From CAIWHR01 sp963823215 (GTDB taxonomy: Bacteria; Pseudomonadota; Gammaproteobacteria; Burkholderiales; Casimicrobiaceae), in NCBI GenBank assembly GCA_963823215.1, contig CAWGKT010000017.1:248001-312000 (forward strand): a stretch of DNA of 64,000 nucleotides, given 5' to 3'. The position numbers and the translations under genes were made by a program. How positions within the stretch are numbered: position 1 is the stretch's first letter; the number at the start of each line of letters is the position of its first letter. Positions 34,985-43,790 of this stretch are shown one piece after another. The notes beneath the pieces were generated by a model that was not told the DNA's origin, made no database searches, and saw only the letters and a list, made by a program, of their open reading frames with translations.

Positions 34985-36307
34985 TCAGATGAGGCCTTTG
35001 AACGGTAGCCGTGTTTCGCACCACGCCGCGACTGCGAGCAGGCGATCGTCCTGACCGGCGGGCGTGGCGAGCTGAATGCCGAGCGGCAAGCCGTTGCCGG
35101 CGAGGCCGATCGGAATCGTAATGGCCGGGAATCCGGTCAGCGACCAGAGCGTGCAGCACGACGGATCGCCGGTCGAGCCGAGACCCTCCGGAGCCGGGCC
35201 GGGCGCCGGTGGCGCGATCACCGCGTCCCAGTCCGCAAACCAGCCGGCGAAAAACTGGATTGCGGCTTCACGCTGCGCCATCGCGGCCTCGTAGTTGGCA
35301 CGGGCGATACGGCGACCTTCGTCGAGCGCGGCGTTGAGCTTTGGCGACAGCCGCGCCCGCTCGCGGTCCTGCAGCGCCGCAAGGTGAGTCGCCGCTTCGA
35401 ACAACATGATCGTGCGGTGCATGAGGTGTGCCTCCCGCCACGGCGCCGGGAAGCCGACCGCGACCACCTCGGCGCCGTGCTTGCGCAGCATCGTCGCCGC
35501 TGCGTCGAGCGTGTCGTCGGCATCGCAATCGACGGTCTGCGTCCAGGGAAAGCCGTCGAGATAGGCGAATCGCGGCGGTCGCGCCATTGACTCGGGCGCG
35601 AGCGCAATCGTTCCGGCATCCGCCAATGCGCCCACAAGCCGCGCGGCGTCGGCAACAGTGCGAGTGAACGTGCCGAGCTGGTCGAGCGTCTCGCTGAAGA
35701 GGTGCACCCCGGCCAACGAGATCGTGTCCTTCGTCGGCTTGAACCCGACGACCCCGCAGTACGCGGCGGGCCGGATCACCGAACCGTTGGTCTGCGTGCC
35801 GATCGCGCCGGCGACCTGCCCCGCCGCGACGGCCGCCGCCGGCCCCGCCGACGAGCCGCCCGGCGTGTGGCGCGTGTTCCACGGGTTTCTCGTCTTCGCC
35901 GGATCGAGAAACGCGAACGCCGTCGTCGCCGCCTTGCCGAACACGTAGCCCCCCGCACGCTTCAGCCGCTCGATGCACACGGCATCCATGTCCGGCCGGT
36001 GCCCCGCGTAGACCTCGGATCCCATCTGCGTGGGCTGGTCCGCGGTTGCAATGATGTCCTTCACGCCGATGCCGATGCCGTGCAGCGGTCCGCGGCCCGC
36101 CCGCGGCGCCGCATCGCATCGTTCCGCCGCTGCGCGAACGTGGTCCGGGTCGAGGTGCGCCCAGGCTTCGATCGTGGCGTCGGTCGCGGCCACGCGCGCG
36201 AGCTGGGCATCGGCGAGCGCGCGCGCCGTCAGCGTGCCATGCGCGAGTGCATCCGCAGCCGCCGTCAGCGTCATCGCGTGCAACCTGGATTCGCTCATGG
36301 ATGTCAT
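34985..36307 (-). CDS. Amidase-signature family hydrolase
   Basis: 440-residue Ser-cisSer-Lys hydrolase. The catalytic lysine is in GIGVKDIIATADQPT, and the signature core is NTRHTPGGSSAGPAAAVAAG followed by GTQTNGSVIRPAAYCG and GFKPTKDTIS. The nucleophile Ser lies in the GSVIRPA loop. The start ATG overlaps the hemW stop (ATGA); a second ATG nine bases on is possible. The amide substrate is unknown. Its place in a run of housekeeping genes (hemW, rdgB, rph) is probably only positional. Confidence 0.92.
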   Translation of the reverse strand: MTSMSESRLHAMTLTAAADALAHGTLTARALADAQLARVAATDATIEAWAHLDPDHVRAAAERCDAAPRAGRGPLHGIGIGVKDIIATADQPTQMGSEVYAGHRPDMDAVCIERLKRAGGYVFGKAATTAFAFLDPAKTRNPWNTRHTPGGSSAGPAAAVAAGQVAGAIGTQTNGSVIRPAAYCGVVGFKPTKDTISLAGVHLFSETLDQLGTFTRTVADAARLVGALADAGTIALAPESMARPPRFAYLDGFPWTQTVDCDADDTLDAAATMLRKHGAEVVAVGFPAPWREAHLMHRTIMLFEAATHLAALQDRERARLSPKLNAALDEGRRIARANYEAAMAQREAAIQFFAGWFADWDAVIAPPAPGPAPEGLGSTGDPSCCTLWSLTGFPAITIPIGLAGNGLPLGIQLATPAGQDDRLLAVAAWCETRLPFKGLI

Positions 36308-37545
36308 TTTGCCTTGCCCGGCTTGTCGGCGAGAAAGAGCGCCTGCAGGTCGTTGAGGAAACGCCGTCCCAGCGCCGTCGGTCGCAGCAGCGCAGGATCG
36401 CGCTCGATCAGCCCGCGCGCGGCGGCGGCCTCGAGCCCCTTCCGCACCAGCGCCAGCGGATATCCCGTGCGCTCGGCGAATGACGATGCCGGAACGCCAT
36501 CCGTCAGCCGGAGCGCGTTCAGCATGAACTCGAATCCGACGTCCGCGCGCGTCACGGCAGCGTCCTCCTGCAGCGGCGCGCCCGCCGCCACCTGCTCCAG
36601 GTACTGCTTTGGCTGCTTGAAGCGAACCTGACGCACGATACGGTCTGCGAATGAAAGCTTCGAATGCGCGCCGGCGCCGATGCCGAGGTAATCGCCGAAC
36701 CGCCAGTAATTGAGATTGTGCCGGCATTCGCGCCCGCTCTTCGCGTGCGCGGACGTTTCGTAGTGCCGGTATCCCGCCGCCTCGAGCGCAGCGTCGACCA
36801 CATCCTCGATATCGGCCGCAGTCTCGTCGTCGGGCAACGGCGGTGGATAGCGATGGAACAGCGTGTTGGGCTCCAGCGTCAGGTGATAGAAGGAAAGATG
36901 CGGCGGCGAGAACGCCAGGGCCGCCGCGAGGTCGGCCGCAGCCTCCGCCACGCTCTGTCGCGGCAGCGCATACATCAGGTCAAAGTTGACATTGCCGAAA
37001 ATCGACAGCGCCGCCTCGGCCGCACGCCGTGCCTCGTCGGCATCGTGCACGCGGCCCAATGCCAGCAGATGCCGCGGATCGAAACTCTGAATGCCGAGCG
37101 ACAGCCGGTTGATCCCGGCGGCGCGATAGCCCGCGAACTTCACACACTCGAACGTCCCCGGATTCGCCTCCAGCGTGACCTCAGCGTCAGGCGCCAGCGG
37201 CACGCGCGCGCGAACGCCGGCGAGCAGTGTGTCGATGGCCCCGGCGGAGAACAGGCTCGGCGTCCCACCGCCGATGAACACCGAGACGACCCGGCGGCCC
37301 CAGATCGAGGGCAGCGCGAACTCGAGGTCGGCGATGAGCGCGTCGACGTACTCGCCTTCCGGAGCATCTCCCGTCGCCTCGTGCGAATTGAAGTCGCAAT
37401 ACGGACACTTCTTCAGGCACCACGGGATGTGAACGTAGAGTGCCAACGGCGGCAGCGCCGCGAACCGCGGGCCCGAGAGCGTCGCGGCGTCGACGACGAT
37501 CGGCGCCGGCGCCGGCGCGAAGGCGGCATCAGCGGGTGGCATCAC
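36304..37545 (-). CDS. hemW: Radical SAM heme chaperone HemW
   Basis: 413-residue cytosolic protein (often mislabelled oxygen-independent coproporphyrinogen oxidase) that binds and inserts heme. The 4Fe-4S motif is HIPWCLKKCPYCDF with Cys43, Cys47 and Cys50. SVFIGGGTPSLFSAGAIDTL, EANPG, RLSLGIQSF, NFDLMYALPRQ and the C-terminal HemN-type domain (YWRFGDYLGIGAGAHSKL) follow. An N-terminal Pro/Ala-rich stretch of ~33 residues precedes the fold. It overlaps rdgB by 17 bases. Linkage rdgB-hemW is common in proteobacteria. Confidence 0.95.
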   Translation of the reverse strand: MMPPADAAFAPAPAPIVVDAATLSGPRFAALPPLALYVHIPWCLKKCPYCDFNSHEATGDAPEGEYVDALIADLEFALPSIWGRRVVSVFIGGGTPSLFSAGAIDTLLAGVRARVPLAPDAEVTLEANPGTFECVKFAGYRAAGINRLSLGIQSFDPRHLLALGRVHDADEARRAAEAALSIFGNVNFDLMYALPRQSVAEAAADLAAALAFSPPHLSFYHLTLEPNTLFHRYPPPLPDDETAADIEDVVDAALEAAGYRHYETSAHAKSGRECRHNLNYWRFGDYLGIGAGAHSKLSFADRIVRQVRFKQPKQYLEQVAAGAPLQEDAAVTRADVGFEFMLNALRLTDGVPASSFAERTGYPLALVRKGLEAAAARGLIERDPALLRPTALGRRFLNDLQALFLADKPGKAK

Positions 37546-38179
37546 CCTCTCGCTCCGGCGTGACGCTTCCAGACTCGGTCAACAGCCGCGCGATCAACGC
37601 ACGCATCGCCTGGCCGCGATGTGAGACCTCGTTCTTCCGCTCGAGCGGGAGTTCGGCGGCAGTGAGGCCGGTCGCCGCATCGAGGAAATGCGGGTCGTAG
37701 CCGAAGCCGCCGGCGCCTTTCGGCGCGTCGATGACCATCCCGTGCCACGCGCCTTCGGCGATGATCGGCTCGGGATCGCGCTCGTGGCGCACGAGTGTCA
37801 GCAAGCACACATAATGCGCGCTGCGGTCGGCCACGCCGGCAAGCGCGGCGACCAGCTTGGCGTTGTTGCGCGCGTCGGACTTCGGTTCGCCGGCATAGCG
37901 CGCGCTCTGCACGCCGGGGGCGCCCGCCAGCGCGCGAACGCAGATGCCGGAATCGTCGGCGAGCGCGGGGAGCTTCGTGTGCGCGCTCGCGTGCCGCGCC
38001 TTCGCCAGCGCGTTCTCGACGAAGGTCGCGTGCGGCTCGTCGGCATCGGCGATCCCGAACGCCGATTGCGCGACGACGTCGATCCCGAGCGGAGCCAGCA
38101 GCCGGTGGAACTCCCGCAGCTTGCCCGCATTGCTGGAAGCGAGGACCAGGCGGGGAAGAACGATCACGGACGTCCTCAT
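37529..38179 (-). CDS. rdgB: XTP/dITP pyrophosphatase (RdgB/HAM1)
   Basis: House-cleaning nucleotidase that hydrolyses non-canonical purine triphosphates to monophosphates. 216 residues. LVLASSNAGKLREFHRLLAP opens the fold, DADEPHATFVENALAKARHA carries the metal-binding acidic residues, and LPALADDSGICVRALAGAPG, SARYAG and GGFGYDPHF are the HAM1 signatures. Its start overlaps the rph stop (ATGA), so the pair is coupled. Confidence 0.96.
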   Translation of the reverse strand: MRTSVIVLPRLVLASSNAGKLREFHRLLAPLGIDVVAQSAFGIADADEPHATFVENALAKARHASAHTKLPALADDSGICVRALAGAPGVQSARYAGEPKSDARNNAKLVAALAGVADRSAHYVCLLTLVRHERDPEPIIAEGAWHGMVIDAPKGAGGFGYDPHFLDAATGLTAAELPLERKNEVSHRGQAMRALIARLLTESGSVTPEREGDATR

Positions 38180-38898
38180 GCCCCGAGCGCCGCCTTCTGC
38201 GCCGCGATCAGCGCGCGGATGCCCTGCTCGGCCAGCCCGACCAGCGCATCCATTTCGCCGCGCGTGAACGGCGCGCCCTCAGCCGTGCCCTGCAGCTCGA
38301 CAAAGCCGCCGGCGGCGGTCATCACGACGTTCATGTCGGTGTCGCAGGCCGAGTCCTCGGCGTAGTCGAGATCGAGCACCGGCGCGCCGTTGACGACGCC
38401 CACCGATACCGCCGCGACGAATTCCCGGAGCGGAGCACCGGTGACGAGCCCGCGTTCGCGGCACCACGCGATCGCATCGGCGAGAGCGACGCAGGCGCCG
38501 GTGATCGACGCGCAGCGCGTGCCGCCGTCGGCCTGCAGCACATCGCAGTCGATCTTGATCGTGCGCTCGCCCAGCGCCCAGAGATCGGCGACCGCACGCA
38601 GGCTGCGCCCGATCAGTCGCTGGATTTCCTGCGTGCGTCCCGATTGCTTGCCGTCGGCGGCCTCGCGCCGGCCGCGGGTGTTCGTCGCACGCGGGAGCAT
38701 GCCGTACTCGGCAGTGAGCCAACCCTGCCCTTTCCCCTTGAGGAACGCAGGCACACCTTCCTCGACGCTGGCAGTGCAAAGCACGATGGTGTCGCCGACC
38801 TCGATCAGCACCGATCCTTCGGCGTGCCGGGTGTAATGGCGGGTGATGCGGAGCGGGCGCAACTCGTCGGCGCGCCGGCCCGAAGCGCGGACGGTCAT
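38176..38898 (-). CDS. rph: Ribonuclease PH
   Basis: Phosphorolytic 3'-5' exoribonuclease trimming tRNA 3' ends; 240 residues, normal length. RITRHYTRHAEGSVLIEVGD, the phosphate-site region LPRATNTRGRREA, RTQEIQRLIGRSLRAV, IDCDVLQADGGTRCASITGA and DLDYAEDSACDTDMNVV are all present, the last with the conserved acidic cluster. It begins 42 bp after the epimerase gene ends and is coupled to rdgB. Confidence 0.97.
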   Translation of the reverse strand: MTVRASGRRADELRPLRITRHYTRHAEGSVLIEVGDTIVLCTASVEEGVPAFLKGKGQGWLTAEYGMLPRATNTRGRREAADGKQSGRTQEIQRLIGRSLRAVADLWALGERTIKIDCDVLQADGGTRCASITGACVALADAIAWCRERGLVTGAPLREFVAAVSVGVVNGAPVLDLDYAEDSACDTDMNVVMTAAGGFVELQGTAEGAPFTRGEMDALVGLAEQGIRALIAAQKAALGA

Positions 38899-38940
38899 CG
38901 CGTGCTTTCGAGTGGAAAGACCGCAATTATAGAGGCCCGG

Positions 38941-39912
38941 TCAGATCGCGTGCCGCAGACGCCACCAGGCGGCGGTCGCGGCGAGCCCCTGGTCGAGCGT
39001 GAAAGGTGGCGCGCCGATGCGCCGCACCAGGGGCGAGGCGTCGACTTCGAGCGAGGAAACGGTTCGGCGCAGCAGCGCGCCCCGGCCGGTCGCCGCTGCG
39101 GCCAGTGTCAGCAGCGATGGCGGCACCTTCGGCACGCGCGGGGCGACGCCGAGCGCAGCCGCGATGCGCCGCACGAGCTCGGGCGTGGCGACCGCTTCGC
39201 CGTCGGACACGAGCCACGCGCCCGCGAGAGGACCCGGCGCATCGACGAGCGCCTCGATCGCATGCACGAGGTTGCCGACGTAGAGGAAATCGCGCCGATT
39301 CGTAACCCCGCCGAACGGCAGCCGCGCTTCGCGCGCGACGGCGTCGAGCAGCGTGGCGAAGTTGCCCTTCACGCGCGGCCCGTAGACGAGTGGGAGCCGC
39401 AGCACGATCGTTTCCAGCGGTGCTACTGCCGCGATCGCCGCCAACGCGCGCTCGGCCTCCACCTTGCTGCGCGAATACGCGTCGTGCGGCGCAAACGGGT
39501 CGTCGGCCCGGAACGGGCGGCCCGGCATTGTCGCCTCGCCGTGGACCTTGATCGTGCTCGCGAGCACGAACCGCCGCACGCCGGCCCGCACCGCGGCCGC
39601 CGCGAGGCGCTCCGTCGCGACGACGTTCGCCGCCTGGTAGAGGGCGCCTGGATCGGGAGCGGCATCGGCAAGCACGTGCGCCCGGCCTGCGAGATGCACG
39701 ATCGCCGCGGCACCGGTGACGAGCACATCGAGAGCGGCTTCGGTTGCCGTCGCGAGGTCACCCACCGCGCGATGGTGCGATTTCGCAGCGGCGCCGGCAG
39801 GATGCCGGCGAACCGTCGCGACGAACGGCCGGCCGGTCGCGACGAAGTGCGCGACCAGCGCGCTGCCGACGAACCCGTCGGCACCGGTGACGACGATGGG
39901 GCCCGGCACCAT
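38941..39912 (-). CDS. NAD-dependent sugar-nucleotide epimerase/dehydratase (extended SDR)
   Basis: 323-residue enzyme with GADGFVGSALVAHFVATG at the start, IVHLAGRAHVL, RFVLASTIKVHG and catalytic YSRSK in APHDAYSRSKVEAERAL. LPLVYGPRVKGNFATLLDAV and GVTNRRDFLYVGNLVHAIEAL resemble UDP-glucose/GalNAc 4-epimerases of O-antigen clusters. It abuts the glycosyltransferase gene with no gap, so the two probably serve one polysaccharide pathway, although no other surface-sugar genes are in the window. Confidence 0.88.
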   Translation of the reverse strand: MVPGPIVVTGADGFVGSALVAHFVATGRPFVATVRRHPAGAAAKSHHRAVGDLATATEAALDVLVTGAAAIVHLAGRAHVLADAAPDPGALYQAANVVATERLAAAAVRAGVRRFVLASTIKVHGEATMPGRPFRADDPFAPHDAYSRSKVEAERALAAIAAVAPLETIVLRLPLVYGPRVKGNFATLLDAVAREARLPFGGVTNRRDFLYVGNLVHAIEALVDAPGPLAGAWLVSDGEAVATPELVRRIAAALGVAPRVPKVPPSLLTLAAAATGRGALLRRTVSSLEVDASPLVRRIGAPPFTLDQGLAATAAWWRLRHAI

Positions 39913-40809
39913 TCAGACCAACCGCCAGCCGTGCTTGTTGTAGAAATGGAATGCGCTGCGCATGAACCAGCCAACGTGCTTCCATCCCTTGCGCGCCGCG
40001 CCACCGCCATGGTGGACGACACGAAATGTCGGGAGGTAGGCCGTTTTCCCGAGCTTGGCGAGACGCACGCTCCAGTCATAGTCCTCGAAGTAGAGGAAGA
40101 ACTTCGGGTCGAAGCCGCCGGTCGCATCGATCGCCTTCCGGCGCACCAGCATGCAGCAGCCGGACAGCAACGGCACTCCGGGAACCGGCTTGTCGCTCGC
40201 GGGATCGATGACGTCGCGCAGCTCGTAGCGCTCGAGGCGCTGCCTGAAGAGGCGCCGCACGACAGGCGGCGCGAAGCCCCGCAGGAAGAGATCGAGCACC
40301 GCTGGATACCGCTTGCAGAGGAAATCGGGCGAGCCGTCGGGCCGCGTCACCGCGGGCGCCAGCGCGACGACGTCCGGATTCGCGTCGAGCCAGCGAATCG
40401 CGATGGCGAGCGCGTCGCTCGCGAGCTCGACGTCGGGATTGAGCACCAGCTGATAATCGCCGCCGGTGCCGTTCAGCATCAGGTTGTGCGCGACGCCATA
40501 TCCCACGTTGGCGTGTCCGTGCAGGAAGTGAAGCTGGACGCCCGAATCGGCGAAGCGCTGCCGGGCGAGGCGCATGCCTTCGGCCGCGATCTCCTGGTCC
40601 TCGCTGTTGTCGATCAGGGCCACCGCCACCTGGGTCAGGACGCGATCCTCTCTCGCGATGCGGACCGCGAGCGCAAGGCTGGCGAGACAGCGCTCGAGCA
40701 GCACGGCATCGGGCCGGTAGGTCACGATGCTGACGGTCAGGGATGAAGGGAGCACGGGGAGAAGGCGTACATGGCGCAGGAAATCGCGGCGCATTGTCTG
40801 CGCGCGCAT
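39913..40809 (-). CDS. Family 2 glycosyltransferase (rhamnosyltransferase-like)
   Basis: About 298 residues, GT-A fold. After a short N-terminal segment, LTVSIVTYRPDAVLLERCLA opens the nucleotide-binding domain; LNPDVELA is the DxD-type site, and CKRYPAVLDLF, VPLLSGCCMLVRRKAIDATG, FDPKFFLYFEDYDWSVRLAK (ED motif) and VVHHGGGAARKG follow the WbbL/rhamnosyltransferase pattern. I prefer the ATG at 40809 because GAGG precedes it by 8 bases; the frame opens at 40836. Adjacent to the epimerase gene. Confidence 0.88.
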   Translation of the reverse strand: MRAQTMRRDFLRHVRLLPVLPSSLTVSIVTYRPDAVLLERCLASLALAVRIAREDRVLTQVAVALIDNSEDQEIAAEGMRLARQRFADSGVQLHFLHGHANVGYGVAHNLMLNGTGGDYQLVLNPDVELASDALAIAIRWLDANPDVVALAPAVTRPDGSPDFLCKRYPAVLDLFLRGFAPPVVRRLFRQRLERYELRDVIDPASDKPVPGVPLLSGCCMLVRRKAIDATGGFDPKFFLYFEDYDWSVRLAKLGKTAYLPTFRVVHHGGGAARKGWKHVGWFMRSAFHFYNKHGWRLV

Positions 40810-41004
40810 GCCGGCATCCTCGGAGAATCGAGCCACCGCGTCAATTGTCTATGCGGCAAATTGACCTTGCCGACAGTGTCGGAAGTTTCGAACTGCGATT
40901 CGAAAGATGACTGGAAACGACCCAAAGCGGCAGTACGGTCTTCCATAAATGCAGTCGTTCAGCGTCGAGCAGGTGGGTCTTCGCGGTTTTCACAACGGCC
41001 GCAG

Positions 41005-41140
41005 CGCATCGAGGGGCTGGCAGAGGCGCGCGGCGTGAGCGGTAATACCGTGGCCTATCACATCAGGCACGTGCTCGCGCGCCTCGACATGCACGACCGT
41101 GCGCAGATGGTGGCAGGGCTCTGGGGCAGGTCTGAAAGTA
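41005..41140 (+). pseudogene. LuxR-type helix-turn-helix fossil
   Basis: In one plus frame, EGLAEARGVSGNTVAYHIRH continuing VLARLDMHDRAQMVAGLWGR closely matches the recognition half of a LuxR/GerE DNA-binding domain. The first helix (normally LTxREREVL) and any sensor domain are missing, and no start codon or ribosome site is appropriate. It is best read as the remnant of a deleted response-regulator gene. The surrounding 40837-41288 holds no other gene. Confidence 0.6.
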
Positions 41141-41288
41141 GAGACTCCTACCCGCGCAGGCAGGGCGGCGGAGCCTCGCCCTGTATACTAACCGGCGAGG
41201 GCGGGGACGGTCGCTCCGCGGGGAGGCAAGGCAACCGCATGAAGCCGATGCATGCAGCCGCCGGTGGCTGCTGTGCGCGAGTGCTGCG

Positions 41289-42287
41289 ATGAACACGACG
41301 CGCTGGTGGTGCGTGTTCGCGGCCGGCGCGGCGTGTGGATTCCTCGCGCTGTCGCCGCTCGCGAACGCGCAAGGAGCCGCGAAGTCCTATCGCATCGCGG
41401 TTCTCAGCCAGGGCAATCCTCCGACGAACGACGTTCCCGGCGCGGATTTTCGCCAGGGACTCCGCGACTGGGGCTACGTCGAAGGCCGCAACGTCGAGGT
41501 CGACTTTCGCTACGGCGGTGGCAGCGTCGAGAAGCTGCCCGAGCTCGCCGGCGAGCTCGGGCGCATGAAGGTCGACGTGATCGTCACGGTGGGCGATTCC
41601 GCCGCCATTGCGGCCAAGCGGGCGACGACGTCCATTCCGATCGTCGCGACCGAATTCGGATCCGATCCGGTAAAGGCCGGAATCATTTCCAGTCTCGGCA
41701 GGCCCGAAGGCAACGTGACCGGCCTGTCCGCCATCAGTGAAGAGCTGTGGCAGAAGCGACTCAGCCTGCTGCGCGAGCTCGTGCCGCGTCTGACGCGCGC
41801 GGCAGTTCTGTGGAATCCGGGAAACCCCGGTAACGTTTCCTGTCTCAACGAAATTCGCGCGGCGAGTGGCCCGCTGGGCATCCTGGTGCAGCCGTTCGAT
41901 GCCCGCGATGCCAATTCGGTCGAGCGCGCGTTCGCGGCGATGGCAAAGGACAGGCCCGACGCACTTGCTTTGTGTTGGGACAGCGTGACACTCGAATACG
42001 CGCATGCGATCGCCGACTTTGCGCTCAAGCGCGGGCTGCCTACGATAGCGCCGTTGCGCGAGTACGTGAAAGCCGGCGCACTCATGTCCTTCGGTGCAAG
42101 TCTCGCTGCGCATCGTCGCCGCGCCGCGTACTATGCAGACAAGATCATGAAGGGTACCAAGCCGGCGGACCTGCCCGTCGAACGACCCACGCATTTCGAG
42201 CTCGTCGTGAACGCGGCCACCGCCAAGGCGCTCAGGCTGGCGCTACCCCCGGCACTGGTCATGCTGGCGGACGATCTCGTTCAGTAG
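41289..42287 (+). CDS. Orphan ABC transporter substrate-binding protein (COG2984/TrpX-like)
   Basis: 332-residue periplasmic receptor. A signal peptide ends LANAQ; the mature protein opens YRIAVLSQGNPP and shows GLRDWGYVEGRNVEVDFRYG, VIVTVGDSAAIAAKRATTSI, PIVATEFGSDPVKAGIISSL, GRPEGNVTGLSA and a C-terminal PVERPTHFELVVNAATAKAL. These are the standard marks of the family. No permease or ATPase gene lies nearby, so it must join an unlinked transporter or act alone. A paralogue is at 45055-46050 and a fossil at 42731-42859. The gene downstream starts 6 bp after its stop. Confidence 0.92.
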   Translation: MNTTRWWCVFAAGAACGFLALSPLANAQGAAKSYRIAVLSQGNPPTNDVPGADFRQGLRDWGYVEGRNVEVDFRYGGGSVEKLPELAGELGRMKVDVIVTVGDSAAIAAKRATTSIPIVATEFGSDPVKAGIISSLGRPEGNVTGLSAISEELWQKRLSLLRELVPRLTRAAVLWNPGNPGNVSCLNEIRAASGPLGILVQPFDARDANSVERAFAAMAKDRPDALALCWDSVTLEYAHAIADFALKRGLPTIAPLREYVKAGALMSFGASLAAHRRRAAYYADKIMKGTKPADLPVERPTHFELVVNAATAKALRLALPPALVMLADDLVQ

Positions 42288-42293
42288 GGGAAC

Positions 42294-42734
42294 ATGGTGC
42301 TGCGACTTGCAAGACTTGCAATCATCCTCGGATTCCCGTTGGTGGCGGTGCCTGCGGCTGCCCAGCAAAGCCTTGGCTGGGTTCTCGATGCCGGAGGCAA
42401 ACGCATGTCCGCCAAGGAGTTCGAAACGGAAATCGTGCAACGGGTCGTGGTCGGCCCAGCACCTACCGGAGGTGAGCTCGAAATGATGTATGCCAGCAAC
42501 GGCAAGATTGCGGGCGCCGGCAAGAATCCCGTGTTCACGGTAAATGCAACCGCGGGGTTCGGCGGGGAGTGGAAGTTCGACGAGGTAGGACGGACCTGCT
42601 CGAGTATGAGGTTTGGGGGCATCCCGTTCCCTTATCGCTGTCAGTACTGGTACAAGCTGGCCGACAAGTATTACGTGTCCGACTCCGATCTGGACCGCAG
42701 CGCGAAAGTACTGAGCCGGACGATTAAGCAATGA
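42294..42734 (+). CDS. Putative exported protein of unknown function
   Basis: 146 residues with a clear signal peptide (LARLAIILGFPLVAVPAAAQ). The mature part is a small, probably beta-rich domain with two cysteines (RTCSSMRFG and YRCQYWYKL) that could form a disulfide. MSAKEFETEIVQRVVVG and FGGEWKFDEVGRTC look structured rather than random. No family recognised. It follows the substrate-binding protein by 6 bp, suggesting co-transcription, and its stop overlaps the ATG of a decayed gene. Confidence 0.72.
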   Translation: MVLRLARLAIILGFPLVAVPAAAQQSLGWVLDAGGKRMSAKEFETEIVQRVVVGPAPTGGELEMMYASNGKIAGAGKNPVFTVNATAGFGGEWKFDEVGRTCSSMRFGGIPFPYRCQYWYKLADKYYVSDSDLDRSAKVLSRTIKQ

Positions 42735-42859
42735 AGAAGCGCAGAGCGCTTTGACTTGGCATTGCGGTTCTGCCTTCCACGTCGACGATCCCGATCGTGG
42801 TGGTCGGCGCTACGGACCCGGTCGCTGCGGCGGCCGTGATGGCAGCCGTGCAACTCTGA
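42731..42859 (+). pseudogene. Fossil of an ABC substrate-binding protein gene
   Basis: Starting at an ATG that overlaps the previous stop, the frame reads MKKRRAL, a TGA, LGIAVLP and then STSTIPIVVVGATDPVAAAA ending in VMAAVQL and a stop. The STIPIVVVGATDPVAA segment is the same conserved block as TSTIPIVMVAVGDPVASGLV in the intact paralogue at 45055-46050. The start-like piece and the block are in the same frame with most of the gene missing between and after, so this is a deletion remnant. Confidence 0.65.
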
Positions 42860-43256
42860 CCCGGTGGGAAAAGTGCGCTTCTTACCCGGCGCCTTTGGCG
42901 TCTGACGAGGTGCATGAAATGCCGCACTGAACGGCTGCTATCGGCGACGTCGCTGTACGGCCGAAGTTGGCCGGGTCGGGCCAATTCGGTCGCCACCTCG
43001 TTCGGCCGTCATGGACCCACTCCGGCCCTCCGGCCAACTCCAAACCGGACATTCAACCTGGCGCGGGCGGACGATCAAGGGCACCGAGGCTTTTGACAGC
43101 CGATTCACCCCACATGTAAAGTTGTCACCCGCCGCCGATCCTAGTCCTCGGTCATTGACACCAATTGACTTGAATCCTATGCTCCGCGAGAACCTTGCGG
43201 CACAGTGAGATTCGGGACGGATCACCAGCGATGGACAACCAGAAGGAGACCAGAAT
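42860..43256. other. Gene-free stretch with a partial repeat
   Basis: No gene recognised. Around 43010-43062, CACTCCGGCC followed later by CCGGACATTCAACC resembles the 3' end of the direct-repeat family at 44990-45033 (CGCTCCAGCC...ACGGACATTCAACC), suggesting a partial copy. The last bases hold GAAGGAGACC, the ribosome site of the next gene. Confidence 0.4.
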
Positions 43257-43790
43257 ATGAAGCGAGAAATGACGATGCTGAGCGTGTTCGCGGTGGCTTG
43301 GGCTCTTGCCCTGCCCAGTTGGGCACAGGTCAAAGAGCTCCCGAAACAGACCATCACCATTTCGGGCACCATAGAGACAATTGATCAGAGCAAGCGCGCC
43401 ATGAACATCAAGACGGCCGACGGCAAGTTCGTCGCCGTCAACGTGCCCGAAAGCGTCAAGCGCTTCTCCGAGCTCAAGGTGGGGGACAAGCTCAAGGCGA
43501 CGTACTACAACGACGTCTTCGTGCGGCTGAAGCCCCCGGGCGAGGCGGCGGTCGATACCGCTACCCCGGTGAGCTCCACGGGAACGACCAGCGGCACGAA
43601 GGGGGTGGTACGGACAATGACGGCGAGCGTCACCAACATCGACAAGAGTGCATCCTCGATCACTTTTGAGGGGCCGAATGGCTGGAAATACAGCCGACGG
43701 GTCGTCGATCCGAAGGTGTTCGATCAGGTCAAGGTAGGCGACAAGGTCGACATCACCTGGAACACCGACCTCACCGTCTCGGTGCAATAA
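43257..43790 (+). CDS. Putative periplasmic protein with two similar beta domains
   Basis: 177 residues with a signal peptide ending SWAQ and a strong ribosome site (GAAGGAGACC). The mature part is an internal duplication: ITISGTIETIDQSKRAMNI...FSELKVGDKLKATYYNDVFV and MTASVTNIDKSASSITFEG...FDQVKVGDKVDITWNTDLTV share the order of strands and the KVGDK motif. A Thr/Ser/Gly-rich linker joins them. This suggests two small OB- or SH3-like barrels. I do not recognise a named family; function unknown. Confidence 0.78.
   Translation: MKREMTMLSVFAVAWALALPSWAQVKELPKQTITISGTIETIDQSKRAMNIKTADGKFVAVNVPESVKRFSELKVGDKLKATYYNDVFVRLKPPGEAAVDTATPVSSTGTTSGTKGVVRTMTASVTNIDKSASSITFEGPNGWKYSRRVVDPKVFDQVKVGDKVDITWNTDLTVSVQ

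Noticed and set aside
37795..40746. 983-codon plus-strand open frame, the longest single minor frame in its region
   Set aside because: Antisense across rdgB, rph, the epimerase and the glycosyltransferase; no domain and an extreme Arg/Glu/His composition.
40870..40882. CCGACA-G-TGTCGG palindrome upstream of the glycosyltransferase gene
   Set aside because: Only 6-bp arms, no promoter elements in register; too weak to call an operator in GC-rich DNA.
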